From contig CAZYVD010000013.1 of assembly GCA_964651045.1 (NCBI GenBank), positions 1-56,268 of the forward strand: 56,268 nucleotides of DNA, in the 5' to 3' direction. The notes beneath the pieces were generated by a model. The model searched no databases and was not told the DNA's origin. It was given only the letters and a program-made list of their open reading frames with translations. Shown piece after piece: positions 34,535-43,900 of the stretch. This stretch comes from CAZYVD01 sp964651045 (lineage in GTDB: Bacteria > Zhuqueibacterota > QNDG01 > DSAB01). Numbering within the stretch: the first letter of the stretch is position 1; each line of letters begins with the position of its first letter. A program made the position numbers and the translations under genes.

Positions 34535-36688
34535 ATGAAAGTCTGGATTTGCCGTTTTATTTTAATTATCTGTATGCTCGCATCAGGGGTAGTCTCTGGC
34601 CAGAGAAGGATTAAGGCCAAAGAGCTGTTTATGATGACGATTGAAGAACTGATGAACCTGAACGTAACAGGTGTAAGCAGATATGGAGAACCCATTTCCA
34701 GTGCACCTGCCAGTATTGTCGTAATTACAGAGCAGCAGATAATTGAAAGAGGATATGAAGATCTGTCGGATCTGCTGCGTGACATACCGGGAATCGACAT
34801 TGTAGAGAATGCCCGTGGATTTGGAGAATTCTATACAATAAGGGGGATTGAAGGCAACGACAGGTTCTTGGTACTGATCGATGGAGAGAAGATAAATCCT
34901 GTGAGCGGTACTTTTGTGTCTATAGGCAATTCAATATCCGTAAGGTTTGCAAAGCGGATAGAGGTAATCTTTGGTCCTGCTTCTGCCATTTATGGAGCAG
35001 ATGGATTTTCAGGGATAATAAATATAGTCTCCAAGGATGTGGATAGCAAACCATCTCTAACTTCACGCCTGAGTTATGGAAGCATGAGGAGCAGAGATCT
35101 TCTTACAGAGGGAGGAGTGAAGATAGGCAGTGATTTTTCCCTTTATGGATTGGTGAGATTCTTTAATTCCGATGGACCAAACTTCATGGGCTTAGATTCT
35201 GTCTATAATATCATTAAAAGTTATCCACCACCTGCAAGGAAAAAATTTGAGCAACCGATACATGATCACACAATATTTCTGAAAGCAAGATGGAGAGATC
35301 TTTCACTTTCATATTTTCGGCAGAGATTTGATGAGGGTAATTCGCTCGGTCTTCCTCCGGACAGCTACATATACAACAAAGAGGCTCGCTGGAAATATAC
35401 GACAGATCTAGTTCAGACACACTTCAGAAAAAAGTTTGGACTCTCAAATCTTCTGAGCATCGATTTAGCATATATCCAGAGAGTGCAGGATCCTGAGACA
35501 CGCTTTTATAAATGGAAGAGTGCTCTAAATTTTAATGATATATACAGCCAGTATATGACTGGAAGGGATAGAACCTTCAGGGCAGTTATTGGATATAGTA
35601 GCAGACTTTTTAATGAATCGAACATAATAACAGCAGTAGAGTATGAAGATACAAGGAGCATACCGCCTTATGCAAATGATCAGGTTCTTGGGAATTCATA
35701 TAAGTATGAAGGAGAGAATGCAAAAAAGATTGATCGTGCACTGACAATAAGAGAGAGAAGATACGGGTGTTTTGCACAGATCGAATATGATCTATCAGAG
35801 AAGATTGATATTGTGCTTGGAGGGAGGTACGACTATTCTACCCGATATAAGGGGACGTTCAATCCGAGGAGCGGGATAATAATTCGTCCAAATTCTAAGT
35901 CTGTATTGAAATTGATTTATGGAACCGCATTTCAGGCACCTTCACTATTCTATCAGTATGAGCAGTGGGGTTCACCAACAGCTGTCATGCTTTCTGTTGA
36001 TGAGATCAGAAAAGATCAGCCGAAATGGGGGTTGAGAAATCAGCGTGTAAAGACACTGGAGGCAACCCTCTCATACCAGATCGCAAGCAGTGTTGGTTGT
36101 GATTTATCTGTGTACAACAGTATATTGACCGATGTTATTAAACGTGTAATGTATTCCGACTCTTCATTTAATAAATATTTCAGTACAGAAGATACGGTTG
36201 TATATTCTCAGGGATTCAGAAATGAGAACATAGGAAAACAGAGAATAACCGGTCTGAATCTGAGTCTATATGTAGAGCTGATCAGTAAGGTTTCGGGATA
36301 TTTTCACTACTCCTATACAGATGGAATCGAGGATGAGAAAAATAGTAATAGTGATATACCGAGAATAGCCCGCAATAAGGTATTGATCGGATTTACGTTT
36401 AGAGATCTCTTTAATTTTCTTACTGTCACACCTCGTTTCAGATGGATCGGCTCGATCAATAATAGAAACAGAGCACTATTCCCTGATGGAAGACAGCCTG
36501 GATATACATTATTCGACCTCTTTATCACAACAAAGAGAGTGTTGAACTGCTGTCGTATATATGCAAGAGTCGAGAATCTTTTTAACAGCAACATCAGATG
36601 TGGCGGACTGTATGACCAGACATTCTATCTCCCTGAAATACAGCAACCAGGAATCACAGCAATGTTAGGAGTCGAGATAGGTCTCTGA
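34535..36688 (+). CDS. TonB-dependent outer-membrane receptor
   Basis: A 717-residue exported protein: signal peptide (FILIICMLASGVVSGQ), then a segment with MMTIEELMNLNVTGVSRYG, a plug domain (about residues 50-165, APASIVVITEQQIIERGYEDLSDLLRDIPG and GPASAIYGADGFSGIINIVSKD), then a 22-strand-type barrel ending in GVEIGL. The 'SIEELMN-VTSVS'-style lead-in is, in my recollection, common in receptors encoded next to YfiR/DUF4154 genes. The ATG directly follows the stop of the kinase gene and AAGGAG lies upstream. A YfiR-family gene follows after 31 bases. The ligand is unknown, and a sensory rather than nutrient-uptake role is possible. Confidence 0.92.
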   Translation: MKVWICRFILIICMLASGVVSGQRRIKAKELFMMTIEELMNLNVTGVSRYGEPISSAPASIVVITEQQIIERGYEDLSDLLRDIPGIDIVENARGFGEFYTIRGIEGNDRFLVLIDGEKINPVSGTFVSIGNSISVRFAKRIEVIFGPASAIYGADGFSGIINIVSKDVDSKPSLTSRLSYGSMRSRDLLTEGGVKIGSDFSLYGLVRFFNSDGPNFMGLDSVYNIIKSYPPPARKKFEQPIHDHTIFLKARWRDLSLSYFRQRFDEGNSLGLPPDSYIYNKEARWKYTTDLVQTHFRKKFGLSNLLSIDLAYIQRVQDPETRFYKWKSALNFNDIYSQYMTGRDRTFRAVIGYSSRLFNESNIITAVEYEDTRSIPPYANDQVLGNSYKYEGENAKKIDRALTIRERRYGCFAQIEYDLSEKIDIVLGGRYDYSTRYKGTFNPRSGIIIRPNSKSVLKLIYGTAFQAPSLFYQYEQWGSPTAVMLSVDEIRKDQPKWGLRNQRVKTLEATLSYQIASSVGCDLSVYNSILTDVIKRVMYSDSSFNKYFSTEDTVVYSQGFRNENIGKQRITGLNLSLYVELISKVSGYFHYSYTDGIEDEKNSNSDIPRIARNKVLIGFTFRDLFNFLTVTPRFRWIGSINNRNRALFPDGRQPGYTLFDLFITTKRVLNCCRIYARVENLFNSNIRCGGLYDQTFYLPEIQQPGITAMLGVEIGL

Positions 36689-36719
36689 AGTATATGAGAG
36701 CTTTAGCAGGGATGGAATC

Positions 36720-37277
36720 ATGAGAAGGTTAAACGAAAAGAGAATATTGACTACATTTATTCTACTCCTTTTTATTTTAATGCCAGGTTATTCGCAGGTT
36801 GGTCAGTATACGGTGAAGGCGGTTTTTTTAGAAAAATTTACCCGATTCATCGACTGGCCGGATGAAACTGGAATTTCTGATATTACAAAGCCGTTCATAC
36901 TCGGGGTGATTGGAGAAAATCCTTTTGGAGATACTCTGAGCACTCTCTATGCCGACCAGAATATAAAAAGCAAAAGAGTTGAAATCAGGATGGTCAAGAA
37001 TGTTGGAGAGATTTGTGGATGTCATCTGCTTTTTATTTCTGGTTCTGAGAAGAAAAATCTTTCGAAAATTCTCGACTATACGAGAGGCAAACCAATACTT
37101 ACGATCGGTGATACCGATAAATTTGCAGACATGGGTGTGCTTATCAATTTCTATCTCAGCTCTGGTAAGGTAAGATTTGAAGTTAATGAGAGTGCTGTAC
37201 GCGAGTCGGGTCTGCACTTTAGTTATCTGCTTCTCAATTTTGCCAAGATTGTCAAGCCTGCCAGGAGTGAAAGATGA
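36720..37277 (+). CDS. YfiR-family (DUF4154) periplasmic protein
   Basis: A 185-residue exported protein. Signal peptide is residues 1-26 (ILTTFILLLFILMPGYSQ). The DUF4154 start is recognised from YTVKAVFLEKFTRFIDWPDE, followed by FILGVIGENPFGDTL, HLLFISGSEKKNL, KPILTIGDTDKFADMGVLINFYL and VRFEVNESAVRESGLHFSYLLLNFAKI. In Pseudomonas, YfiR represses the diguanylate cyclase YfiN by contacting its periplasmic CHASE8 domain. Here the gene overlaps by 4 bases the start of a kinase with a similar periplasmic domain, so an analogous inhibitor-sensor pair is inferred. Confidence 0.9.
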   Translation: MRRLNEKRILTTFILLLFILMPGYSQVGQYTVKAVFLEKFTRFIDWPDETGISDITKPFILGVIGENPFGDTLSTLYADQNIKSKRVEIRMVKNVGEICGCHLLFISGSEKKNLSKILDYTRGKPILTIGDTDKFADMGVLINFYLSSGKVRFEVNESAVRESGLHFSYLLLNFAKIVKPARSER

Positions 37278-39031
37278 ATGTGTTTAAAAATCTATCGATA
37301 AAAGCAAAACTGGTAGTTATAATACTTGTTGTCACTACTACTGTTCTTTCACTCGGATTTACCTATATATTTATCTATGATGTGAAATCACTAAAGAACA
37401 ATCTTGTGAATCTGTCGATCATGAATGCCAGACTGGTTGGGGGACACTGTGTAACTCCATTGATTTTTGGAGACCAGTATGGTGCAAGGGAGGTGCTTTC
37501 AACAATTCAGAATTTTCCTCAGCTCCTTTATGCGTGTGTTTATGATACAAATGGAAATATTTTTGCAGAGTTTGGTACTATCGACAGGAAGGCCATGATA
37601 GAATCGGAATTCGTGAGAGAAGAATCACTATTCAAGTCTGGTTTTCTTCACATATTCCAGCCGATAATCTATAAAGGTGAAAGATATGGAAGCATTTATA
37701 TGAGAGTATCTGCCGAGAAGGTAAAGAATACAATTAGAAAAGATCTGGTGACAATCTTCTTTCTTCTTGGCGCACTTGTTTTGTTTGCATATATGATGGC
37801 ACTCAGGCTTCAACAGACAATTTCGAGGCCCATTCTTGAGCTTGCTGAAGTAACAAAGAGGATATCTGGCAAGGCCGATTATTCTGTCCAGATTAAGAGA
37901 CTGGGCAGGGATGAGATTGGTATCCTTTATGAAGAGTTCAACAACATGATCAAGCAGATCCAGATCAGAGAGGCGGAGCGCGACAGGGCGGAGGCAGCAC
38001 TGAGAGACAGCGAGAGAAAGTTCAGAACAATAAGCAGTGCAGCACAGGATGCAATTATCATGATCGACAGTAAGGGAAGGGTTACATACTGGAACAGGGC
38101 AGCAGAGAGAATATTTGGATATTCTGCAAAGGAAGTAAGAAGAAGGGATATATATAAATTAATAATACCTCCGAGACATCGTACGAATTTAAAAAACAGA
38201 TTAAATATGCTGTTTGGTGAAAAGGCAGATTACCCTGAAGGGAAAGTCTTGGAACTCGAGTGTATAAAGAAGAATGGAGAACTCCTGCCTGTTGAGTTGT
38301 CGCTGTCGTGTATAGTATTAAAAGGCAAATTGAACACGATCTCTATTATTAGGGACATATCTGAACGAAAGAAGGCAGAAGAGAGGATTCGGAGAGATCT
38401 CAGGGAAAAAGAGGTCATGCTGAAGGAAATACACCACAGGGTGAAGAACAATCTGCAGGTAATATGCAGCCTTCTTAGCCTTCAGGCTCGGTACATAAAG
38501 GACAGACAGTCTCTTTCGATGTTTGAGGAAAGCCGAACCAGAGTCCGATCTATGGCGCTTGTTCATGAAAAGCTTTACAGGTCTGCCAATCTTTCAGAGA
38601 TCGATTTTAACAGTTATGTAGAGAGTCTGGTAAGGGAGCTCTACAGAACCTATCATGTCGATCCTATGAGGATCGATTTCAATATCGAGGTTGAGGATGT
38701 GAAGCTTGGAGTAAATCTTGCGGTTCCCTGTGGATTGATAATAAACGAGCTTGTATCCAATGCGCTGAAGCATGCATTTCCTGCCAGAGCAAGAAGAAGC
38801 GGAAAGATTTCAATAAGGTTTGGAAGAATCGAGGGTGGTGAATTGGAGCTTGTTGTCTGCGACAATGGAGTCGGATTTCCTGAAGGATTTGACTCAAAGA
38901 GAAGTGATTCCTTAGGACTTCATCTGGTTAAGATATTGGTAGAGGATCAGCTCGACGGCAGGATTGAAATAGATTCTAAGAGTGGCTGTGAATTCAGAAT
39001 AATTTTCAGAGAAAAGGGTGAGGATGAATAG
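37274..39031 (+). CDS. Membrane sensor kinase: CHASE8-like, HAMP, PAS, HisKA_2
   Basis: A 585-residue protein: membrane helix 12-34, periplasmic CHASE8-like domain about 35-155 (NARLVGGHCVTPLIFGDQYGA..., LYACVYDTNGNIFAEF), membrane helix 160-178, HAMP about 180-233, PAS 243-365, HisKA_2 from about 380 with EIHHRVKNNLQ (His387/388), and an ATPase domain to the end (NELVSNALKHAFP, CDNGVGFPEG). The periplasmic domain matches the YfiN architecture, except that a kinase replaces GGDEF. The ATG overlaps the YfiR stop. The kinase core is very similar to those at 29870 and 40965. Its phosphate could pass to the receiver of the next gene. Confidence 0.92.
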   Translation: MNVFKNLSIKAKLVVIILVVTTTVLSLGFTYIFIYDVKSLKNNLVNLSIMNARLVGGHCVTPLIFGDQYGAREVLSTIQNFPQLLYACVYDTNGNIFAEFGTIDRKAMIESEFVREESLFKSGFLHIFQPIIYKGERYGSIYMRVSAEKVKNTIRKDLVTIFFLLGALVLFAYMMALRLQQTISRPILELAEVTKRISGKADYSVQIKRLGRDEIGILYEEFNNMIKQIQIREAERDRAEAALRDSERKFRTISSAAQDAIIMIDSKGRVTYWNRAAERIFGYSAKEVRRRDIYKLIIPPRHRTNLKNRLNMLFGEKADYPEGKVLELECIKKNGELLPVELSLSCIVLKGKLNTISIIRDISERKKAEERIRRDLREKEVMLKEIHHRVKNNLQVICSLLSLQARYIKDRQSLSMFEESRTRVRSMALVHEKLYRSANLSEIDFNSYVESLVRELYRTYHVDPMRIDFNIEVEDVKLGVNLAVPCGLIINELVSNALKHAFPARARRSGKISIRFGRIEGGELELVVCDNGVGFPEGFDSKRSDSLGLHLVKILVEDQLDGRIEIDSKSGCEFRIIFREKGEDE

Positions 39032-39032
39032 A

Positions 39033-40898
39033 ATGAAGAAGATGAAGATATTAATAGTAGAAGACGAGAAGATAGTTGCAGAGGAGATAAAGCGGATGCT
39101 GGAACACATGGGCTACTCGGTCTGCGGCATGGTTTCTACAGGTGATGAGGCAATAGAGGAGGTAGGCAGGAGTAATCCGGATCTAGTCCTGATGGACATA
39201 AGGATAGATGGTGACAAGGATGGAATCGAGACGGCTGGGATCATCAGATCAAAAAACAGCATTCCAATCATCTACCTGACGGCCTATGCTGATGAAGAGA
39301 CACTACAAAGGGCTAAGCTCACAGAACCCTATGGTTATCTGCTTAAACCTTTTGAGTCCAAGGATCTTCGTTCTGCCATAGAGATGGCATTTTACAGATA
39401 CAATATGGAGAGAAAATTGAAAGAGAACCAGCAGTGGCTTGAAGCGGTTCTCTACAGCATAAGTGATGGCGTTGTTGCAACAGACAAGAAGGGTCGTGTA
39501 TGTTTTATGAATCCTGTTGCTGAATCGCTTACGGGATATAAACAGGCAGAGGTAAAATCCAGACCTATTGGTAGTGTGTTGAGGATTATTGATGAAGAGA
39601 GAAGAGAGGAAATCAAGGATCTAACAGACACGAAAATTTGCGGCGAGGATTCTCATGATGTAAAAAATCGTCTTCTACTTGTATCAAAGAATAAAAGGAA
39701 GATTCCGATAAGCATCAGCAGTGCGCCGATCAGAGATGAATATGGCAGAATTGCAGGAACGGTCACAGTTTTCCGTGACATAACAGAACAGAGAAAGGCT
39801 GAAAGGGCAATGCTGGAGGCAAACAGAAAGCTCAAGAGACTCGATGTGCTTAAAACAGAGTTTTTGTCTACCGTTTCTCATGAACTGCGCACACCAATAG
39901 CAGTGATTCAGGAGGGAATCGGCCTCTGCCTTGATGGAATTGCAGGGAGCCTTACTGAAAAACAGAGGGGAATTCTCAACAGAACCCTGGATCATGTTCA
40001 GAGGCTTGAGCGTCTTGTAGGGGATCTGCTCGACATATCGAAGATAGAAGTGGGTAAGATGCTTCTCAGGAGAAGTTCGATCGATATGGTCGAGATAGCA
40101 ACAGACATGGCTCTAAGCTATGAGAATCAGGCTAAAGAGAAAGGGGTCAGTATAGTATCTGATGTGCCCGACAGACCTATCAAGATATATGCAGACAGAG
40201 ACAAAATAAATCAGATTTTCAGCAACCTGATGAGCAATGCACTCAGATTCACACCAGAGGGAGGAAAGATAACAATAAGAGTAGAAGATGGTGATAGATT
40301 CGTTAGATGTGAGGTTGAGGATACTGGAAGAGGAATCGCAAGAGAGGACATACCAAAACTTTTTAAAAAGTTTTCCCAGATCGGCTCCTCTGGTGAAGGC
40401 GAATATCAGGGAACAGGACTTGGACTCGTAATAGTAAAGGGACTCGTGGAAAAACACAGAGGAAGGATCTGGGTCGAATCTGAGCCTGGAAAGGGATCCA
40501 AATTTATATTCACAATAAAGAAGATACCATTTCCAAAAATAATGATTGTGGAGGACGATGATAAAATAATCGATGTAATAGAGAAATTTTTAGGTGTTGA
40601 TGATTACCGTTTCATCGAAGCAAGGGATGGGATAGAGGCAATAGAGATTGCTAGGAAGGAGTTTCCTGACCTGATAGTGCTGGACATGATGCTTCCAGAG
40701 ATGAATGGTTATGAAGTGATCGGGAGACTCAAACAGGACAACAGGACTCAGGCAATTCCGATTTTAATAACCAGTGCCTACAGAATAGATCATGAGAGGC
40801 TCCATCGATTTAATTTGAATGCAGCAATACCGATTCTCAAAAAACCGATCGATCCTGAACAACTGCGTGAGAATGTAAGAGAGTTGCTGGTTGAATAG
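39033..40898 (+). CDS. Hybrid histidine kinase: REC, PAS, HisKA, HATPase, REC
   Basis: A soluble 621-residue protein. Receiver 1 is residues 3-120 (Asp55, YLTAYAD, LLKPF). PAS is about 133-255. The HisKA domain has FLSTVSHELRTPIAVI (His283). The ATPase domain has NLMSNALRFTPEGG, DTGRGIA and GTGLGLVIVKG. A second receiver occupies about 502-621 (Asp551 in IVLDMMLPEMNGYEVI). ATG 39033 is chosen: GAGGA lies 8 bases before it; ATG 39024 and GTG 39018 are less good. It begins one base after the stop of the CHASE8-like kinase, so the two are tightly coupled and the first receiver is a likely target of that kinase. Confidence 0.92.
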   Translation: MKKMKILIVEDEKIVAEEIKRMLEHMGYSVCGMVSTGDEAIEEVGRSNPDLVLMDIRIDGDKDGIETAGIIRSKNSIPIIYLTAYADEETLQRAKLTEPYGYLLKPFESKDLRSAIEMAFYRYNMERKLKENQQWLEAVLYSISDGVVATDKKGRVCFMNPVAESLTGYKQAEVKSRPIGSVLRIIDEERREEIKDLTDTKICGEDSHDVKNRLLLVSKNKRKIPISISSAPIRDEYGRIAGTVTVFRDITEQRKAERAMLEANRKLKRLDVLKTEFLSTVSHELRTPIAVIQEGIGLCLDGIAGSLTEKQRGILNRTLDHVQRLERLVGDLLDISKIEVGKMLLRRSSIDMVEIATDMALSYENQAKEKGVSIVSDVPDRPIKIYADRDKINQIFSNLMSNALRFTPEGGKITIRVEDGDRFVRCEVEDTGRGIAREDIPKLFKKFSQIGSSGEGEYQGTGLGLVIVKGLVEKHRGRIWVESEPGKGSKFIFTIKKIPFPKIMIVEDDDKIIDVIEKFLGVDDYRFIEARDGIEAIEIARKEFPDLIVLDMMLPEMNGYEVIGRLKQDNRTQAIPILITSAYRIDHERLHRFNLNAAIPILKKPIDPEQLRENVRELLVE

Positions 40899-40964
40899 AA
40901 AAATGTTATATTGGAATTGTTGGATTGGTTCTCTTTTTAATATCAATAATATGAGGAAGCCAGA

Positions 40965-43900
40965 ATGTTAAAAAAGAAAAAGATCTTAATTGTTGAAGAT
41001 GAGCGCCTAGTAGCCGAAGATACTAAGAATCGTTTGCAGGTAATGGGGTATGAAGTGACGGGAATTGCTGCAACATCTGATGGAGCACTGAAGAAGATAG
41101 AATCTAATCCGGTCGATCTTGTTATTATGGACATAAAATTAAAGGGACCAGTGAATGGTATTGAGACTGCAAGACTGGTTCGCACACGTTTTGACATTCC
41201 GGTAATATATTTAACCGCCTATGCAGATGAAGAGACTTTAGAAAGAGTAAAGAAGAGCCAGCCGTTTGGCTTTATTACAAAGCCATTTGATGACAGGGAG
41301 ATGCAGGCTGTAATAGAGACTGCAATATATAAGCACAAACTGGAAAAACAGATACGCAAAAGCGAGGCATGGCTCTTTACTACTCTTATGAGCATTGGTG
41401 ATGGGGTGATTACAACAGACATTTCAGGCAAGATTACATTTATGAATCCAATTGCAGAGAAGATGACAGGCTGGACAACAGATGAGGCAAAGGGGAAGTA
41501 TCTTAAGGAGGTCTTTAAAATCATAAACGAAGATTCGAGGGAAAGCGTTGAGAATCCGGTTGATAGAGTCCTTCGTGATGGTGTGGTAGTGGGCCTGGCA
41601 AACCACACACTGCTGATAAATAGAGATGGGAAGGAGATATCTATTGCAGATAGCGGTGCTCCGATAACGGATGAGGAGGGTGAGATTGTTGGAGTTGTTC
41701 TTGTGTTTCGTGACGTAACAAAGGAGAGAGAGGCAGAGAGGGCAGTAAGAGAGGCAAGGGCATATGCAGAGTCTATAGTAGACACAGTAAGGGATCCGCT
41801 AATAGTACTCGATGATAAATTTACAGTGCTTTCTGCAAATCGTTCTTTTTACAGAACATTTAGTGCAAAACCAAAGGAGATTATAGGAAATAACTTTTTT
41901 AAGCTCGGAGGCGGTCAGTGGGATATACCCGAATTGAGAAGACTGCTGAAGGAGATACTGCCTAAAAATACCTCATTTGAGGATTTTGAAGTAGATCATG
42001 AGTTTAAACGCATCGGAAGAAAGACGATGCTTCTCAATGCCAGACGGATCTATCGGGAAGCAAATAAGACACAGATGATTCTCATTGCAATCGAGGATAT
42101 AACAGAGCGTAAGAGGGCGGAGGAGAAGGCTGCTCATCTCACTGAGGTTTTGCTCAGCATCAGAAACATAAATCAGCTGATCACAAGGGAAAATGACAGA
42201 AAAAGGCTGCTGGGCTCTGCCTGCAAGATACTCGTCGATGTGAACAGGTATATTAGTGCATTTATAACAACAGAGGATGAAGTATTCAAGGCTGGCGATA
42301 TATACCTATGGGAATCGATCCAGGAGATCATAAAGAAGAGGGGATTGAGTTCGATCAGAAGATTAAGGATAATTCCCTTTGGAGAGTCATATCTGGCATT
42401 GATTCCTTTTGTAAAATATAATAATCGGTTGATGCTGTATGTTGTTCATTCGAAGCAGTTTAGTGAAGAGGAGCTTGGACTGCTGGATGAGATAGGTAGT
42501 GATCTGGCCTTTGCTTTGTATAAGATCAGATTGGAAAATGAAAGGAGGTTGGTTGAAGAGAAAGTAAAAGAGGATAAGGTATTTCTCGATACCATTTTTG
42601 AAGCGATTCAGGATGGAATCAGCGTTCTCAACACAGACATGACGATCCGTATGGTCAATGGAGTGATGAAGAACTGGTATCGAGAAAACCTTCCACTTGA
42701 GGGCAGGAAATGCTATTCTGCATATCATAACAGAAAGAGACCCTGCGATCCATGTCCTACTCTTCGCTGTATAAAATCAGGAAGAGTTGAGCACGATATC
42801 GTGCCCGGCCTGAAGGGGTCTGTTGCAGAGTGGATCGATCTTTACAGCTATCCCATAAAAGATCCAGCCACAGGCAGGGTCACAGGAGTGGTAGAGTTTG
42901 TAAGAGACATAACAGAGAGAAAGAGAAAAGAAGAAGAGTTGAAGGAGAATGAGGAGAAGTTCAGAACCTTTGCCGAGCAGTCACCAAACATGATCTTTAT
43001 TAATAAAAATGGAAAGGTCGTTTATGTTAACAACAAGTGTGAGGAGCTGCTTGGTTATAGATCCGATGAGTTTTTATCTCCAAGATTCGATTTTTTTAAG
43101 TTAGTCGCACCTGAATCTGTAGATATGATGAAGAAAAATTATGCAGAACACTTAAAGGGTAGGGATGTTAAACCACACGAATATACTCTTATAACAAAAG
43201 ATGGCAGAAGGGTTGAGTCTATAGTTGCAACAAAATTGATAAAGTACGAGGGTGAGGATGCAATATTGGGTATTGTGACAGATATAACCAGGCAGAAGGA
43301 GACAGAGGAAAAGTACAGAAATCTTATAGACAATACAAAAGATCTGATATTTACAGTCGATTTTAGGGGTAAGATTCTGTTTGCTAATCGGTCGGCTAAA
43401 CATTTTACTGGTATTGAAGCAGAGGAGACGATAGGGCACGACTTTTCAGAATATGTTCACCCCGATGATGTTGAAAAGCTCAGAAGAAACATGGAGAGGA
43501 TAATAAGGGGTGAGTCTCCAGAGAAAGTCGATGGAATCTTAAATGAAGTGGAGTTTCGAATGGTAAGAAAGGATGGTGAGGTAATATGGGTGGCATGCAA
43601 GAGCACTCCGATAAGGGACAGTAAGGGAAGGGTGGTCGAATTCAGCGGAATAAGCCGTGATATTACAGAGAAAAAGAGAATAGAGGAGGAACTTAAATAC
43701 TCCGAAGAGCAAATAAGAAGCATTTTAAATGCATCTGAGGAGATAATCTTTACAAAGAACAGAGAGGGTGTGTATATCCTTGCAAACACTGCTTTTTCAA
43801 GAATTTTCAGAAAGCCGATCGACCAGATCGTTGGCAAGAAGGATGAAGACCTCTTTTCAAAGGAGGAGGCGGCGAGGATCAGGGCAATTGATCTTGAGGT

